Assembly (NCBI GenBank): GCA_964399625.1
Contig: CAYNSB010000018.1
Coordinates: forward strand, 1-58,377
Source of the DNA: CAYNSB01 sp964399625
GTDB lineage: Bacteria; Planctomycetota; Phycisphaerae; Phycisphaerales; UBA1924
Length of the DNA: 58,377 nucleotides
Direction of reading: 5' to 3'
Under the pieces are notes generated by a model. It ran no database searches and had not been told where the DNA came from. It saw nothing but the letters and a program-made list of their open reading frames with translations. The position numbers and the translations under genes were made by a program. Of this stretch, positions 1-8,280 are shown one piece after another (position 1 is the first letter of the stretch; each line of letters starts with the position of its first letter).

Positions 1-473
1 CCGAACTGTTCTTCGCGGGCGTCCGCCCGGCCATCAACGTCGGCATCTCGGTGTCGCGCGTGGGCGGCAACGCCCAGATCAAGGCGATGAAGCAGATCGC
101 CGGCTCGCTGCGACTGGACCTGGCCGCCTACCGCGAGCTCGAGGCCTTCGCCCAGCTGGGCACCGAGCTCGACAAGGCCACGCAGAAGCAGCTCGATCGC
201 GGCGCCGCGATGGTGGAGCTTCTCAAGCAGCCGCAGTACGTGCCCATGAACGTGATCGACCAGGTGATCTCGATCTTCGCCGGCACGCGCGGGCACATGG
301 ACGAGCTCGACGCGAAGGACGTGCCCGACTTCGAGAAGGCGCTGCTGAACTACTTCCAGACCAGCGGCAAGCCGATCTGGAACGAGCTGAGCGAGAAGCG
401 CGACATCAAGGCCGTGGAGAAGAAGCTCGAGGAGGCGATCAAGGCCTTCAAGAGCACGTGGAAGCCGGCGTAA
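1..473 (+). CDS. atpA: ATP synthase F1 subunit alpha, C-terminal part (5' truncated by window)
   Basis: Only the C-terminal ~157 residues are present, in the frame that opens at base 3; the gene begins outside the window. The first residues read ELFFAGVRPAINVGISVSR, followed by VGGNAQIKAMK, the conserved F1-alpha segment just after the nucleotide-binding core. The rest is the helical C-terminal domain (YRELEAFAQLGTELD, then a basic end). The alpha subunit carries the non-catalytic nucleotide sites of the F1 hexamer at the inner face of the membrane. The usual next gene, atpG (gamma), does not follow: after the TAA there is a strong hairpin and an unrelated secreted protein. So alpha is last in its transcript here. 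Family assignment is very secure. Confidence 0.95.
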   Translation, partial: ELFFAGVRPAINVGISVSRVGGNAQIKAMKQIAGSLRLDLAAYRELEAFAQLGTELDKATQKQLDRGAAMVELLKQPQYVPMNVIDQVISIFAGTRGHMDELDAKDVPDFEKALLNYFQTSGKPIWNELSEKRDIKAVEKKLEEAIKAFKSTWKPA

Positions 474-521
474 GCCGGGCTGGTCGGCACGCCTTTCCAA
501 ACACTTCTGCGCTACCTATGT

Positions 522-559
522 CACGACCGCACTGCTCTGAGTGCGGTCGTGTTACTTTT
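522..559 (+). terminator. Intrinsic terminator after atpA
   Basis: A perfect 11-bp stem (CACGACCGCAC at 522-532 pairs with GTGCGGTCGTG at 541-551) encloses an 8-nt loop and is followed by TTACTTTT. It lies 49 bases past the atpA stop and ends that transcript. The rest of 474-691 holds no gene; it is leader for the next CDS. Confidence 0.85.
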
Positions 560-691
560 GGACGTATACACCGGCACCCCAAAGGCTGATGAAGCGTTTC
601 CCGGGCGCGTCAGCACGCGCCATTGACCACTACTCGCACTGCAGGTAGATTTGGCCGACGCAGACGGGATGCGTCGGCTAGGAGGTCGGAC

Positions 692-2647
692 ATGCGAGCG
701 AACTCTTGTACGGCGATCTGCCTATGCGCGAGTCTCTCCGTCGCGGTGGATGCGCAGACTCCGCCACTGTTCGTGCCGACTTCGATCGATCCCGCTCGGA
801 GCGTTGCACGCATCAATTGGGGGTACGGCTTGAGCCGAGTTGCGGAGGATGTAGGGTCGTTGTCTGCTGCAAGAGGTTACGCCGAGGATCAGTTCTCTGC
901 ATTCGCGAGCATCCAAGCGTCCACAAGCAGCACACGGATCAGTTCGGCAACGTCTACCTGGGTAAGACTACTCGAGGTCTATCCACCAGACATCGCGCCA
1001 CCGCAAGCGAGAGCTGAATTTTCGGTTTGGGGTCAACTGACGCGTCCAGCGATCGGCCGCGCGAGCCTGAGTGCGACGTGGGCATTGCCGTTCGCGATCA
1101 ATTCCTGGCCTCCTTACGCATTGACGTACGCGACGCTTCCGGACAACACTGTTTGGGATGTTGCCGTCAATAATGGAACTCCATATGCGTATGGATCGCG
1201 CAAACTTTTGCCGGGTCAGATTGCCTTTTCCACGATTACGACGCTATGTGGATTTGCCGTTGACCCCGCAGGGCAAGGCGGGCTGTATCAATTCTCTCTA
1301 GGAGCAAACAGCGATATCCAGCTCTTGGAATGCACCAAGTGGCAGGTGTATCCCTCCGCCCGCTGGCTGCCTGGCTCGCCGCCCCGCATCGAGTTCTTTG
1401 GCGTCGCAGATGGCCCCGCCGAGGCCGGCACAACGTCGCTCGACTGGCGTTTCCGCATCGTGGGGCAGACGGACTGGCCGTATTCGACTTCGGATTACAG
1501 CGTCACGATCTCCGAGGATACGAACACCGCCGTCGTGACTTTCGATCGCGACATCCTTCCATCGCCAGGATTCGCGCTCCAGTACAAGGCGATCCCGTGG
1601 AACAGTTGCGATGTTCAGGGCAGTTTTTGGTCCGACATCGGAACGATCCGCTATCCAGATCCACTCATCGTCATTCCACCACCACAGGTGGCCAAAGACG
1701 TCGAGCCGACACCCAGTAACCCTGTGGTTCCAATCCACAATGCTTTCTGCACGCCCCCCTTCTGCATCGCGGATTGCGATGGGTCGCTTGTCGATTGTGA
1801 TTTCTTTGGGCCACAGAATGGTCTGCCAACGCCACTGCCCGGCTCAACGGCCACACTTGTGATCTGGCCGCCGTTGCCATGGCCTCCGGTCGACGACAAC
1901 CCTTCCACCGTCTTCTCGTTCTGCTCTCCGGTCTCCAACCTAAAGGTGCGGGCGCTCAACGTGAAGTCGTTGGGTGCCCGCGTTCAGGCGCTGAATGCGT
2001 CGGACGCGGTGATCTTCGACGAGTCGTACATCCCTCCGTCGGGCTCGCCGCTTCCCACGTTCCACGACTTCAGTGCCAACGTGGCTGGCATCGTCAAGAT
2101 CAAGCTGATGCGAGTGCTGCCGAGCCTCAACCCCCAGGATGTGCTCGTGTGGCAGGGTTTGACCTACGACGGCAGCGGCTTGCCGGTCACGATCACGAGC
2201 CAGCCTGTAGGGCAATCGGTCACGGAGGGACAATCGACCTCCCTATCTGTGGGCGTAACGGGTTCGGGCCCATTCTCGTATGTGTGGCGTCGCTCACGCG
2301 CGGTTGTGTCGGACGATGGCACGAACATCCAAGGAGCGACGGGCCCAATACTGCAGTTCACCTCGGCCCGCGTCAGCGACACAGGCACGTACGAGTGCAT
2401 CATCTCGTCGCCCTGCGGGTCGGTGACCACCCAGTCAGCCGTGCTGTCCGTTGCGCCTGCGTGTTACCCCAATTGCGACGGGAGCTCCGGGCTGCCCAAG
2501 CTGAGTGCCACAGATTTCACGTGCTACATAACCAAGTTCCGTGCCGGCGACTCCTACGCCAACTGCGATGGCTCCACCGGCTCCCCCTCCCTCACCGCCG
2601 CGGACTTCGTCTGCTTCCTCAACGCCTTCCGCGCTGGGTGCCCATAA
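692..2647 (+). CDS. Secreted Ig-like, GC-type dockerin domain-anchored protein
   Basis: A 651-residue exported protein. The ATG at 692 was chosen because AGGAGGT (680-686) sits at ideal distance and the protein then opens with a signal peptide (MRANSCTAICLCASLSVAVDAQ-like, cut after DAQ). An in-frame upstream start at 623 would add only Arg-rich junk. The first ~470 residues match nothing I recognise. About residues 490-585 form an Ig-like domain (ITSQPVGQSVTEGQSTSLSV, then a Trp and DTGTYEC). The C-terminus is the doubled cysteine tag ending NAFRAGCP, resembling a dockerin calcium loop (NCDGS, LTAADF) and taken as a cell-surface anchoring or sorting domain in Phycisphaerae. The middle of the gene is less GC-rich than its neighbours. 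Role inferred: surface or matrix protein. Confidence 0.8.
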   Translation: MRANSCTAICLCASLSVAVDAQTPPLFVPTSIDPARSVARINWGYGLSRVAEDVGSLSAARGYAEDQFSAFASIQASTSSTRISSATSTWVRLLEVYPPDIAPPQARAEFSVWGQLTRPAIGRASLSATWALPFAINSWPPYALTYATLPDNTVWDVAVNNGTPYAYGSRKLLPGQIAFSTITTLCGFAVDPAGQGGLYQFSLGANSDIQLLECTKWQVYPSARWLPGSPPRIEFFGVADGPAEAGTTSLDWRFRIVGQTDWPYSTSDYSVTISEDTNTAVVTFDRDILPSPGFALQYKAIPWNSCDVQGSFWSDIGTIRYPDPLIVIPPPQVAKDVEPTPSNPVVPIHNAFCTPPFCIADCDGSLVDCDFFGPQNGLPTPLPGSTATLVIWPPLPWPPVDDNPSTVFSFCSPVSNLKVRALNVKSLGARVQALNASDAVIFDESYIPPSGSPLPTFHDFSANVAGIVKIKLMRVLPSLNPQDVLVWQGLTYDGSGLPVTITSQPVGQSVTEGQSTSLSVGVTGSGPFSYVWRRSRAVVSDDGTNIQGATGPILQFTSARVSDTGTYECIISSPCGSVTTQSAVLSVAPACYPNCDGSSGLPKLSATDFTCYITKFRAGDSYANCDGSTGSPSLTAADFVCFLNAFRAGCP

Positions 2648-2895
2648 CCGCGCGCGATCACTCGCCATACCGGCTGCTCCGAACGCGGTCCCCGTAGGCT
2701 GGGCGGCCTCCCCCTTCCCGAGCGCGGGCCTCCACCTCTTTCCACAATTCCGTGTCCGCCCCCGACGTCGCTTTCCGCGATATGTCCGGGGCCGTCCGCG
2801 TCGGATGGTCCTCACCGATCCGCGCCGGCGATGTCGGCCACCTCTCGCAAGGCCTGGCCCACGAACCACACACGCCACCAGCCCAGGATGCCACG

Positions 2896-4227
2896 ATGCA
2901 CCCCTCTCGCCGCCCCATCCGTACGTCCGTCCTGCTCCCCCTCGCCGCCCTCATGCTCGCCCCGGGCGCTGCGATCGCGCAGTGCACCCCTGGCTGGGTC
3001 CCGGGCATCGGCTCGCCCGGCACCAACGCCGACGTGTGGGCGATCGCCAACCTGCCCAGCGGCGATCTGCTCGTGGGCGGGCAGTTCACCTCCGCCGGCG
3101 GCGTGCCCGCGAACTTCGTCGCCCGCTACAACCCGACCTCCGGCGTGTGGACGCCCATGGGCTCGGGGCTGAACTCCGAGGTCCGCGCGATCGTCGCGCT
3201 CTCGGGGACCAGCGCGATCGTGGGCGGCACATTCAGCACCGCCGGCGGCGCACCCGCCAGCCGCATCGCCAAGCTCGATCCTTCCACCGGCGCCTGGACC
3301 GCGCTGGGCGCGGGCATCACGAACCCCGGCCTGAGCAACAACGTCTTCACGCTCGCGACAGTGCCGGGCGGCGATGTGGTCGTGGGCGGCTTCTTCTCGC
3401 TCGCCGGCGCGGTGCCCGCGAGCAACCTTGCCCGTCTGAACCCGGTGTCCGGCGCATGGTCCGCGCTGGGCGCGGGAACCGACAGCAGCGTCCGCGCCTT
3501 CGCCGTGACAACCGCCGGTGACCTCATCGTCGCGGGCGGCTTCACCACCGCGGGCGCCACGCCCGCCAGCAACATCGCGCGCGTCTCCCTCGCCACCGGC
3601 GCGGGCACGTCCCTGGGATCGGGCACGAACTTCGAGGTGGACGCGGTCGCGGTCCTTCCCGGGGGCGACCTCATCGTCGGCGGCCTCTTCTTCATCGCGG
3701 GCGGCGTCCCCGCCGACAGCATCGCCCGATACAACCCGACCACCGGCAACTGGTCCGCGCTCGGGGCGGGCACCAACGGCGATGTCCGCGCGCTGGCGGT
3801 GCTTCCCACGGGCGATGTCATCGTCGCCGGCTCGTTCTCCAGCGCCGGGGGCATCGCCGCCAACAACATCGCGCGGTACACGCCCAGCACCGGCGCGTGG
3901 TCCGCCCTGGGCGTGGGCACCAACGCCCCGGTCCGCTCGCTCGCGGTCACGCCCGCGGGCGACCTCATTGTCGGCGGCGCCTTCACGCTGGCGGGCGGCG
4001 CCGTCGCGAACAGCATCGCACGCTACGCGACCTGCACCGCGTGCTACGCGAATTGCGACGGCTCGACGGGCACGCCGCTGCTCACCGCCGCGGACTTCTC
4101 CTGCTTCCTCGCCAAGTTCCGCGCGAACGACCCGTCCGCCAACTGCGACGGCTCCACGGGCTCGCCCGCGCTCACCGCCGCGGACTTCTCATGCTTCCTC
4201 ACCAAGTTCCGCGCCGGCTGCCCCTGA
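2896..4227 (+). CDS. Secreted beta-propeller-like repeat protein with GC-type dockerin anchor
   Basis: 443 residues. The ATG at 2896 gives an immediate signal peptide (MHPSRRPIRTSVLLPLAALM, cut near AIAQ). The body is seven copies of a ~48-residue repeat of the form GDLIVGGxFTTAGGxxA, NIARYNPTTGAWSALGAGT. Seven repeats suggest a seven-bladed propeller, of a kind usually written as delta-60 or kelch-like repeats. The end is the doubled CYANCDGSTG/LTAADFSCFL tag closing with FRAGCP. It follows the Ig-like protein by 248 bases and shares its tag, so both probably go to the same surface. No catalytic residues are evident; binding or structural role inferred. Nothing else is seen in 2648-2895. Confidence 0.8.
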   Translation: MHPSRRPIRTSVLLPLAALMLAPGAAIAQCTPGWVPGIGSPGTNADVWAIANLPSGDLLVGGQFTSAGGVPANFVARYNPTSGVWTPMGSGLNSEVRAIVALSGTSAIVGGTFSTAGGAPASRIAKLDPSTGAWTALGAGITNPGLSNNVFTLATVPGGDVVVGGFFSLAGAVPASNLARLNPVSGAWSALGAGTDSSVRAFAVTTAGDLIVAGGFTTAGATPASNIARVSLATGAGTSLGSGTNFEVDAVAVLPGGDLIVGGLFFIAGGVPADSIARYNPTTGNWSALGAGTNGDVRALAVLPTGDVIVAGSFSSAGGIAANNIARYTPSTGAWSALGVGTNAPVRSLAVTPAGDLIVGGAFTLAGGAVANSIARYATCTACYANCDGSTGTPLLTAADFSCFLAKFRANDPSANCDGSTGSPALTAADFSCFLTKFRAGCP

Positions 4228-4414
4228 AGCGATCGTCCCCCCGGCCTGTCCAGCATTGGGGGCCGGTTCCTTCCGCCAGCACGAGTTCTCGCGCCCTTTG
4301 GTCGCACACATCGGGTCGAATTCCTCGGGTTTTGCAAGCACTTCCGCGTCTCGTGCCGCGATACTGCCATGGCCCGACGCCCAACCGCGCCGGCGCCCAT
4401 GCCGGAGGACCGCC

Positions 4415-5671
4415 ATGATGCGTCCAAGCCACCCCTTCTCGCTCGATCCCAGGGGTCATCGGCCCGCATCGATCCGCACGCGTGAACTTGTCGCCCTGCT
4501 GGTGAGCGCTGGATGCACGCACGCCGCCAGCGCCCAGTGGAGTGTCACGCTTCTCCACCCTCCCGGCGTCACCGCCTCCGAGGCTCATGCCGTCGATGGC
4601 GCGCAGCAGGGTGGATTCGTCACCAGCGCCTCGGGCGCGGGCAACGCGAGCCTCTGGTCCGGTTCCTCCGCGAGCTGGCTGAACCTGCACCCGTCGGGCG
4701 CGGATGAATCGTTCATCTACCGTGTGTCCGACGGACAGCAGGTCGGCGACACCTTCCTTAACTCTCAGCGACGCGCCAGCCTGTGGTCGGGCAGCGCGGG
4801 GTCCTGGATCGATCTCAGCCCCGCCGGCACCTTCCGCTCGATCGCGCTGGGCGTCTGGAACGGACAGCAGGTCGGGAACGCGCGCGTCGGCCTGCGCGAT
4901 CACGCGAGCCTCTGGACCGGCACCGCCGCTTCGTGGGTGGATCTCAATCCGACGTCTGCGGATTCCTCCACCGCGTATGCCATCCACGCGGGTGTACAGG
5001 TTGGGAGCGCGATCGAGAGCGGCGTGCTGCACGCGGGCCTCTGGACGGGCACCCCGATGTCCTGGACCCCGCTCCACCCCGGGATCGGAGTCGCGACGGG
5101 ATCCGAAGCGCTCGACGTGCACTCGGGCTCCCAGGTCGGCTACGTCGCGGGGGTTGGCGGGCACGTCGCCCACGCCTGCCTCTGGAGCGGCAGCGCGGCG
5201 TCGTTCGTCGATCTGAATCCCGCCGGTTCCACCGAGTCCAAGGCGCTGGGCGTGTGGGGCACGATCCAGGTGGGCTACGTCCGCCTCGCCGCGGCACAGA
5301 GCACGGCGAGCCTGTGGCGCGGAAGCGCGGCGAGCTGGGAGGACCTCTCGCTCGCGCTGCCGGGAGCGTGGTCGGGCACCATCGCCGAACGCGTCTGGTC
5401 CGACGGAGCGACGATCCGAGCCGTGGGGCATGGCTTCAACCTCAGCACGCTCCGTCGCGAGGGCGTCATGTGGTCCCGCCCCGTGTGCTACGCCAACTGC
5501 GATGCCTCGACCGCCTCGCCCGCGCTCACCGCAGCCGACTTCGTGTGCTTCCTCGCCAAGTTCCGCGCCGGCGACTCTTACGCCAACTGCGACGGGTCCA
5601 CGGGATCGCCCGCGCTCACCGCCGCGGACTTCATCTGCTTTCTGAACGCGTTCCGTGCCGGCTGCCCCTAG
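4415..5671 (+). CDS. Secreted six-repeat protein with GC-type dockerin anchor
   Basis: 418 residues. GGAGGA at 4404-4409 precedes tandem ATGs at 4415 and 4418, either of which could be used. An uncharged stretch (ELVALLVSAGCTHAASAQ) near residues 25-42 acts as export signal, with a longer than usual N-region. The body holds six ~47-residue repeats with the core ASLWSGSAASWVDLNPxG and a following GxQVG turn, which resembles a beta-propeller or filamentous repeat. The doubled cysteine tag ends the protein. It is the third anchored protein in a row and ends 9 bases from the convergent ybbR stop. Function unknown. The gap 4228-4414 shows no gene, only a weak 6-bp GC hairpin near 4241-4266. Confidence 0.75.
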   Translation: MMRPSHPFSLDPRGHRPASIRTRELVALLVSAGCTHAASAQWSVTLLHPPGVTASEAHAVDGAQQGGFVTSASGAGNASLWSGSSASWLNLHPSGADESFIYRVSDGQQVGDTFLNSQRRASLWSGSAGSWIDLSPAGTFRSIALGVWNGQQVGNARVGLRDHASLWTGTAASWVDLNPTSADSSTAYAIHAGVQVGSAIESGVLHAGLWTGTPMSWTPLHPGIGVATGSEALDVHSGSQVGYVAGVGGHVAHACLWSGSAASFVDLNPAGSTESKALGVWGTIQVGYVRLAAAQSTASLWRGSAASWEDLSLALPGAWSGTIAERVWSDGATIRAVGHGFNLSTLRREGVMWSRPVCYANCDASTASPALTAADFVCFLAKFRAGDSYANCDGSTGSPALTAADFICFLNAFRAGCP

Positions 5672-5680
5672 CACGTACGC

Positions 5681-6778
5681 CTAGTTGGCCCGGGCCTCGC
5701 GCTTCTTCACCAGCACCCGCACGGTGCGCTGCCTGCTCTCGAAGCGGAGCCCGCTGGGAACCTCGCTGAACACGATCTCCTTCTCGACCGTTCCGCCCGC
5801 CCCCGCGTTCATCGCCCCCGCTCGCTCCAGCTCTTCGAAGCCCAGCGTCACATACGCGACCAGGCGCGACGCCCCCGCCGCACCCTTGAGCAGCTCCACC
5901 TGATCCGCCGGCCCGCTCACCGCCACGCTCGCCAGCACGCGGTCCTCGGGCGCGATGTCGATCGACCAGCGATCCAGCTCCGTGGGCGCGATCCGCACGT
6001 GCACCGGAACGCCCGTCGCCGCCCAGGTCGCGGTCCGACCGCGCGGCGTGAAGCTCACGCTCACCTGTCCCGGCGTCACGAGCACGCCCTCGAGGTCCTT
6101 GAGCGCCGCGGGCAACTCCACGGGCACCGCGTTGATCACCGCCCGCCGACCCTCCGCCAGCCCCGCCATCGCCACACGATCCAGGCGCGCCACGACCTCG
6201 GGCTCCCCGCCCGATCCGCCCGGGCCCGTGCCCCAGCTCTCGAGGGCCTTCACGCTCGACTCGGGAAGGCGGACGCGCACGACGGGCGGGTTGATCTCCG
6301 CCGCGCCCTCCAGCGTCGCGTCCGCGGGCAACTCCAGGCGCACCCGCGCGTCCTTGGTCACGAGCGAATCGACGATCACATTCACCGAGTTGGGCTCCGC
6401 GTCGGTCACGCTCACCCGGCTCTCGCGCACCAGCGGGTGGTTCGCCAGCGCCGTCAGCAGGTCCACGGAGTGCACGCCCGCCTCGAGCGGCACGCCGGGC
6501 ATCCCGGGCTCAAGCCGGATCGCCCCGCGCAGCTTGCCCATCAGCGCGTCGACCTTCGCGTTGGGCCCCTCGAGCTGGATGGTCGCCTCGTTGCGGAAGT
6601 CCTGCCCCGGCGCCACGCGGATCGCCCGCGTGCTCTTGTCCGCCGCGCCGAACACGACCTCCACACGCGTCTTCTCGACGCGCAGGCTCTCGCTCTCGGC
6701 CAGCAGCCAGATCAGCAGCGTCACCGGCACGACGACCAGCAACGACTTGAGTGTCTCGAAGAATCCCTCGCGTGTCAT
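5681..6778 (-). CDS. YbbR-domain membrane protein (CdaR-like regulator of diadenylate cyclase)
   Basis: 365 residues. One N-terminal membrane segment (SLLVVVPVTLLIWLLAES, about residues 12-29) is followed by an extracytoplasmic region of YbbR-like beta modules. The start ATG overlaps the stop of the upstream cdaA by 4 bases (ATGA), so the two are translationally coupled. In Firmicutes the cdaA-ybbR(cdaR) pair makes a membrane cyclase and its modulator; the same order supports that role here. Sequence similarity beyond the YbbR layout is modest. The gene is convergent with the dockerin protein downstream. Confidence 0.8.
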   Translation of the reverse strand: MTREGFFETLKSLLVVVPVTLLIWLLAESESLRVEKTRVEVVFGAADKSTRAIRVAPGQDFRNEATIQLEGPNAKVDALMGKLRGAIRLEPGMPGVPLEAGVHSVDLLTALANHPLVRESRVSVTDAEPNSVNVIVDSLVTKDARVRLELPADATLEGAAEINPPVVRVRLPESSVKALESWGTGPGGSGGEPEVVARLDRVAMAGLAEGRRAVINAVPVELPAALKDLEGVLVTPGQVSVSFTPRGRTATWAATGVPVHVRIAPTELDRWSIDIAPEDRVLASVAVSGPADQVELLKGAAGASRLVAYVTLGFEELERAGAMNAGAGGTVEKEIVFSEVPSGLRFESRQRTVRVLVKKREARAN

Positions 6779-7755
6779 GCCGCGGGCTCCTTCACCTCGC
6801 GCTGCGACTCGCCGTCATCCCCACGCGCCAGCGCCTCGGGCGGCAGCGCGGGCTCCTCGTGCGGCGTGCCCTCGGGCGCCGAGAGGTCCGCCACCGCCAG
6901 CTCCGTCACCGCACGCTCCTCCTGCTTCTCCTCGGCCGTCTGCGCCGGCGCGGGCGGGGCCGTCTTCAGGCGACCGTACAACTCCTCGCGCAGCCCGTCC
7001 GCGTCCAGCGGCGCGCTGAGCCGCCCGTACTCGGCCACGCGGATGCTCCCCGTCTCCTCGCTCACCACCACCACCAACGCGTCGCACTCCTTGGACAACC
7101 CGACCGCCGCCCGATGCCGCGAGCCCAGACGCTTGTCGGGCATATCCCCCGGCTCGGCCAGCGGCAGCTGCACGCCCGCCGACAGGATCACGTTCCCCTT
7201 GATCACCACCGCCAGATCGTGCAGCGCCGTGCCCGGGAAGAACAGCGTCTGCAGCAGACGGCTCGACAGCTGCGCCCCAAGCTCCGTGCCCCCCTCCACC
7301 AGACCCTTGAGCCCGCTCTGACGCTGGAGCACCATGATCGCCCCGAACCGCGCCCGCGACAGGTACCGGCACGCCTCGGCCACCTCGTCCACCGCCTCGG
7401 CAATCTGGGTGCTGTTCGAGCGGAAAAGCGGCGTCTCGCCCAGGCGGATCAGCGCCCGCCGAAGCTCGGGCTGGAAGATCACCACCAGCCCGATCGCGAT
7501 GATCGCCAGGAACCGGTCGTACAGGAACGCCAACCGCTGGAACGCCTCACCGCCACCAAGCACCCGCGCGATCACCGTCACGATCGCCAGGATCAGCAGC
7601 AGCCCCTTGAGCGCCCCGGCCGCACGCGTGCCCTGCACGAACCGCACCACCGCGAACACCACCAGACCGATCACGATCAGTTCAACGGCGATCTCCCACC
7701 CGGCGTACGCGCCCAGGCGATGGAACAACCCGCTGATGCGATCGATCTGGAACAT
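6775..7755 (-). CDS. cdaA: Diadenylate cyclase, CdaA type, with altered DGA motif
   Basis: 326 residues. Three N-terminal transmembrane helices end in the family signature VIFQPELRRALIRLG, then comes the DAC (DisA_N) domain at about residues 110-275. The ATP-binding GSRHRAAVG motif and VVVSEETGSI are intact. CdaA condenses two ATP to c-di-AMP at the membrane, a signal linked to osmolyte and wall homeostasis. Oddity: where the family has LHDGA, this protein reads ALHDLAVVI (codons GAT CTG GCG near 7211-7219), so the catalytic Asp is kept but the Gly is Leu. The C-terminal ~55 residues are Ala/Pro/Glu-rich and probably disordered. Coupled to ybbR. Divergent from the Nfu gene. Confidence 0.85.
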   Translation of the reverse strand: MFQIDRISGLFHRLGAYAGWEIAVELIVIGLVVFAVVRFVQGTRAAGALKGLLLILAIVTVIARVLGGGEAFQRLAFLYDRFLAIIAIGLVVIFQPELRRALIRLGETPLFRSNSTQIAEAVDEVAEACRYLSRARFGAIMVLQRQSGLKGLVEGGTELGAQLSSRLLQTLFFPGTALHDLAVVIKGNVILSAGVQLPLAEPGDMPDKRLGSRHRAAVGLSKECDALVVVVSEETGSIRVAEYGRLSAPLDADGLREELYGRLKTAPPAPAQTAEEKQEERAVTELAVADLSAPEGTPHEEPALPPEALARGDDGESQREVKEPAA

Positions 7756-8016
7756 CCGAACCCCACTGAACGCCCGCGCACCGCGCTACACCCCGACCAC
7801 GAGGAACACACGCCGCTCTCTATAGACGAACGCCTCCGGCGCCCGGTTCCGATCATGGCACGCCATTCTCCGCGCCGCCGATGGGCCCCCCGAGCGCACC
7901 CCAACCTTCCGTCGGCTCGCGCCACCGCGCCGCATGAGCCCTTTCCGCGTCCGTCGCGACGAATCGCCCGCCGGAGAACCCGACCGACGAACCACCGCCC
8001 ACTACCATCGCACACG
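7756..8016. other. Divergent intergenic region between cdaA and the Nfu-like gene
   Basis: 261 bases with no credible ORF. It must carry the promoters of both flanking transcripts. I see no convincing -35/-10 pair, operator or riboswitch fold; in particular nothing resembling a ydaO-type c-di-AMP riboswitch could be recognised by eye. Confidence 0.5.
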
Positions 8017-8280
8017 ATGCCCCCCATCGTCAAGTCATTTCAGCCAACCCCAAACCCCAACGCCATCAAGTGCCTGCTCGATGGGCGCCTCGAGAACGCC
8101 CCGCGCTCGTACTTCAAGGCCGAGGATGCGCGCAACGACCCCCTCGCCGCACGCCTCTTCGCCATCCCGGGCGTGACCAATCTGCTCCTCCAGCCCGACT
8201 GGATCACCGTGAGCAAGGCGCCCGACGCCGACTGGAAGCCGATCCGCCTCGCCATCGAACGGGTGCTGCGTGAGTCGTAA
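8017..8280 (+). CDS. Nfu/NifU N-terminal domain protein
   Basis: 87 residues, essentially one Nfu_N domain: KSFQPTPNPNAIKCLLDG at the N-terminus matches the family hallmark (F-x-x-T-P-N-P-x-A), and the PGVTNLLLQPDWITVSK segment matches its second half. The domain is found in iron-sulfur scaffold proteins of the Nfu family. This protein lacks the C-terminal CxxC Nfu domain that binds the cluster, so it may assist or regulate rather than carry clusters. It overlaps the GTG start of mutY by 11 bases, and MutY is itself a [4Fe-4S] enzyme, which makes a functional link attractive but unproved. Confidence 0.8.
   Translation: MPPIVKSFQPTPNPNAIKCLLDGRLENAPRSYFKAEDARNDPLAARLFAIPGVTNLLLQPDWITVSKAPDADWKPIRLAIERVLRES

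Noticed and set aside
4241..4266. GC hairpin after the propeller protein
   Set aside because: Only 6 bp with a long loop and no T run; expected by chance in this composition.
5275..5671. Other frames open across the GC-dockerin genes
   Set aside because: Their repeats create long open frames in several frames; only the frames with signal peptides and the cysteine tag make sense.
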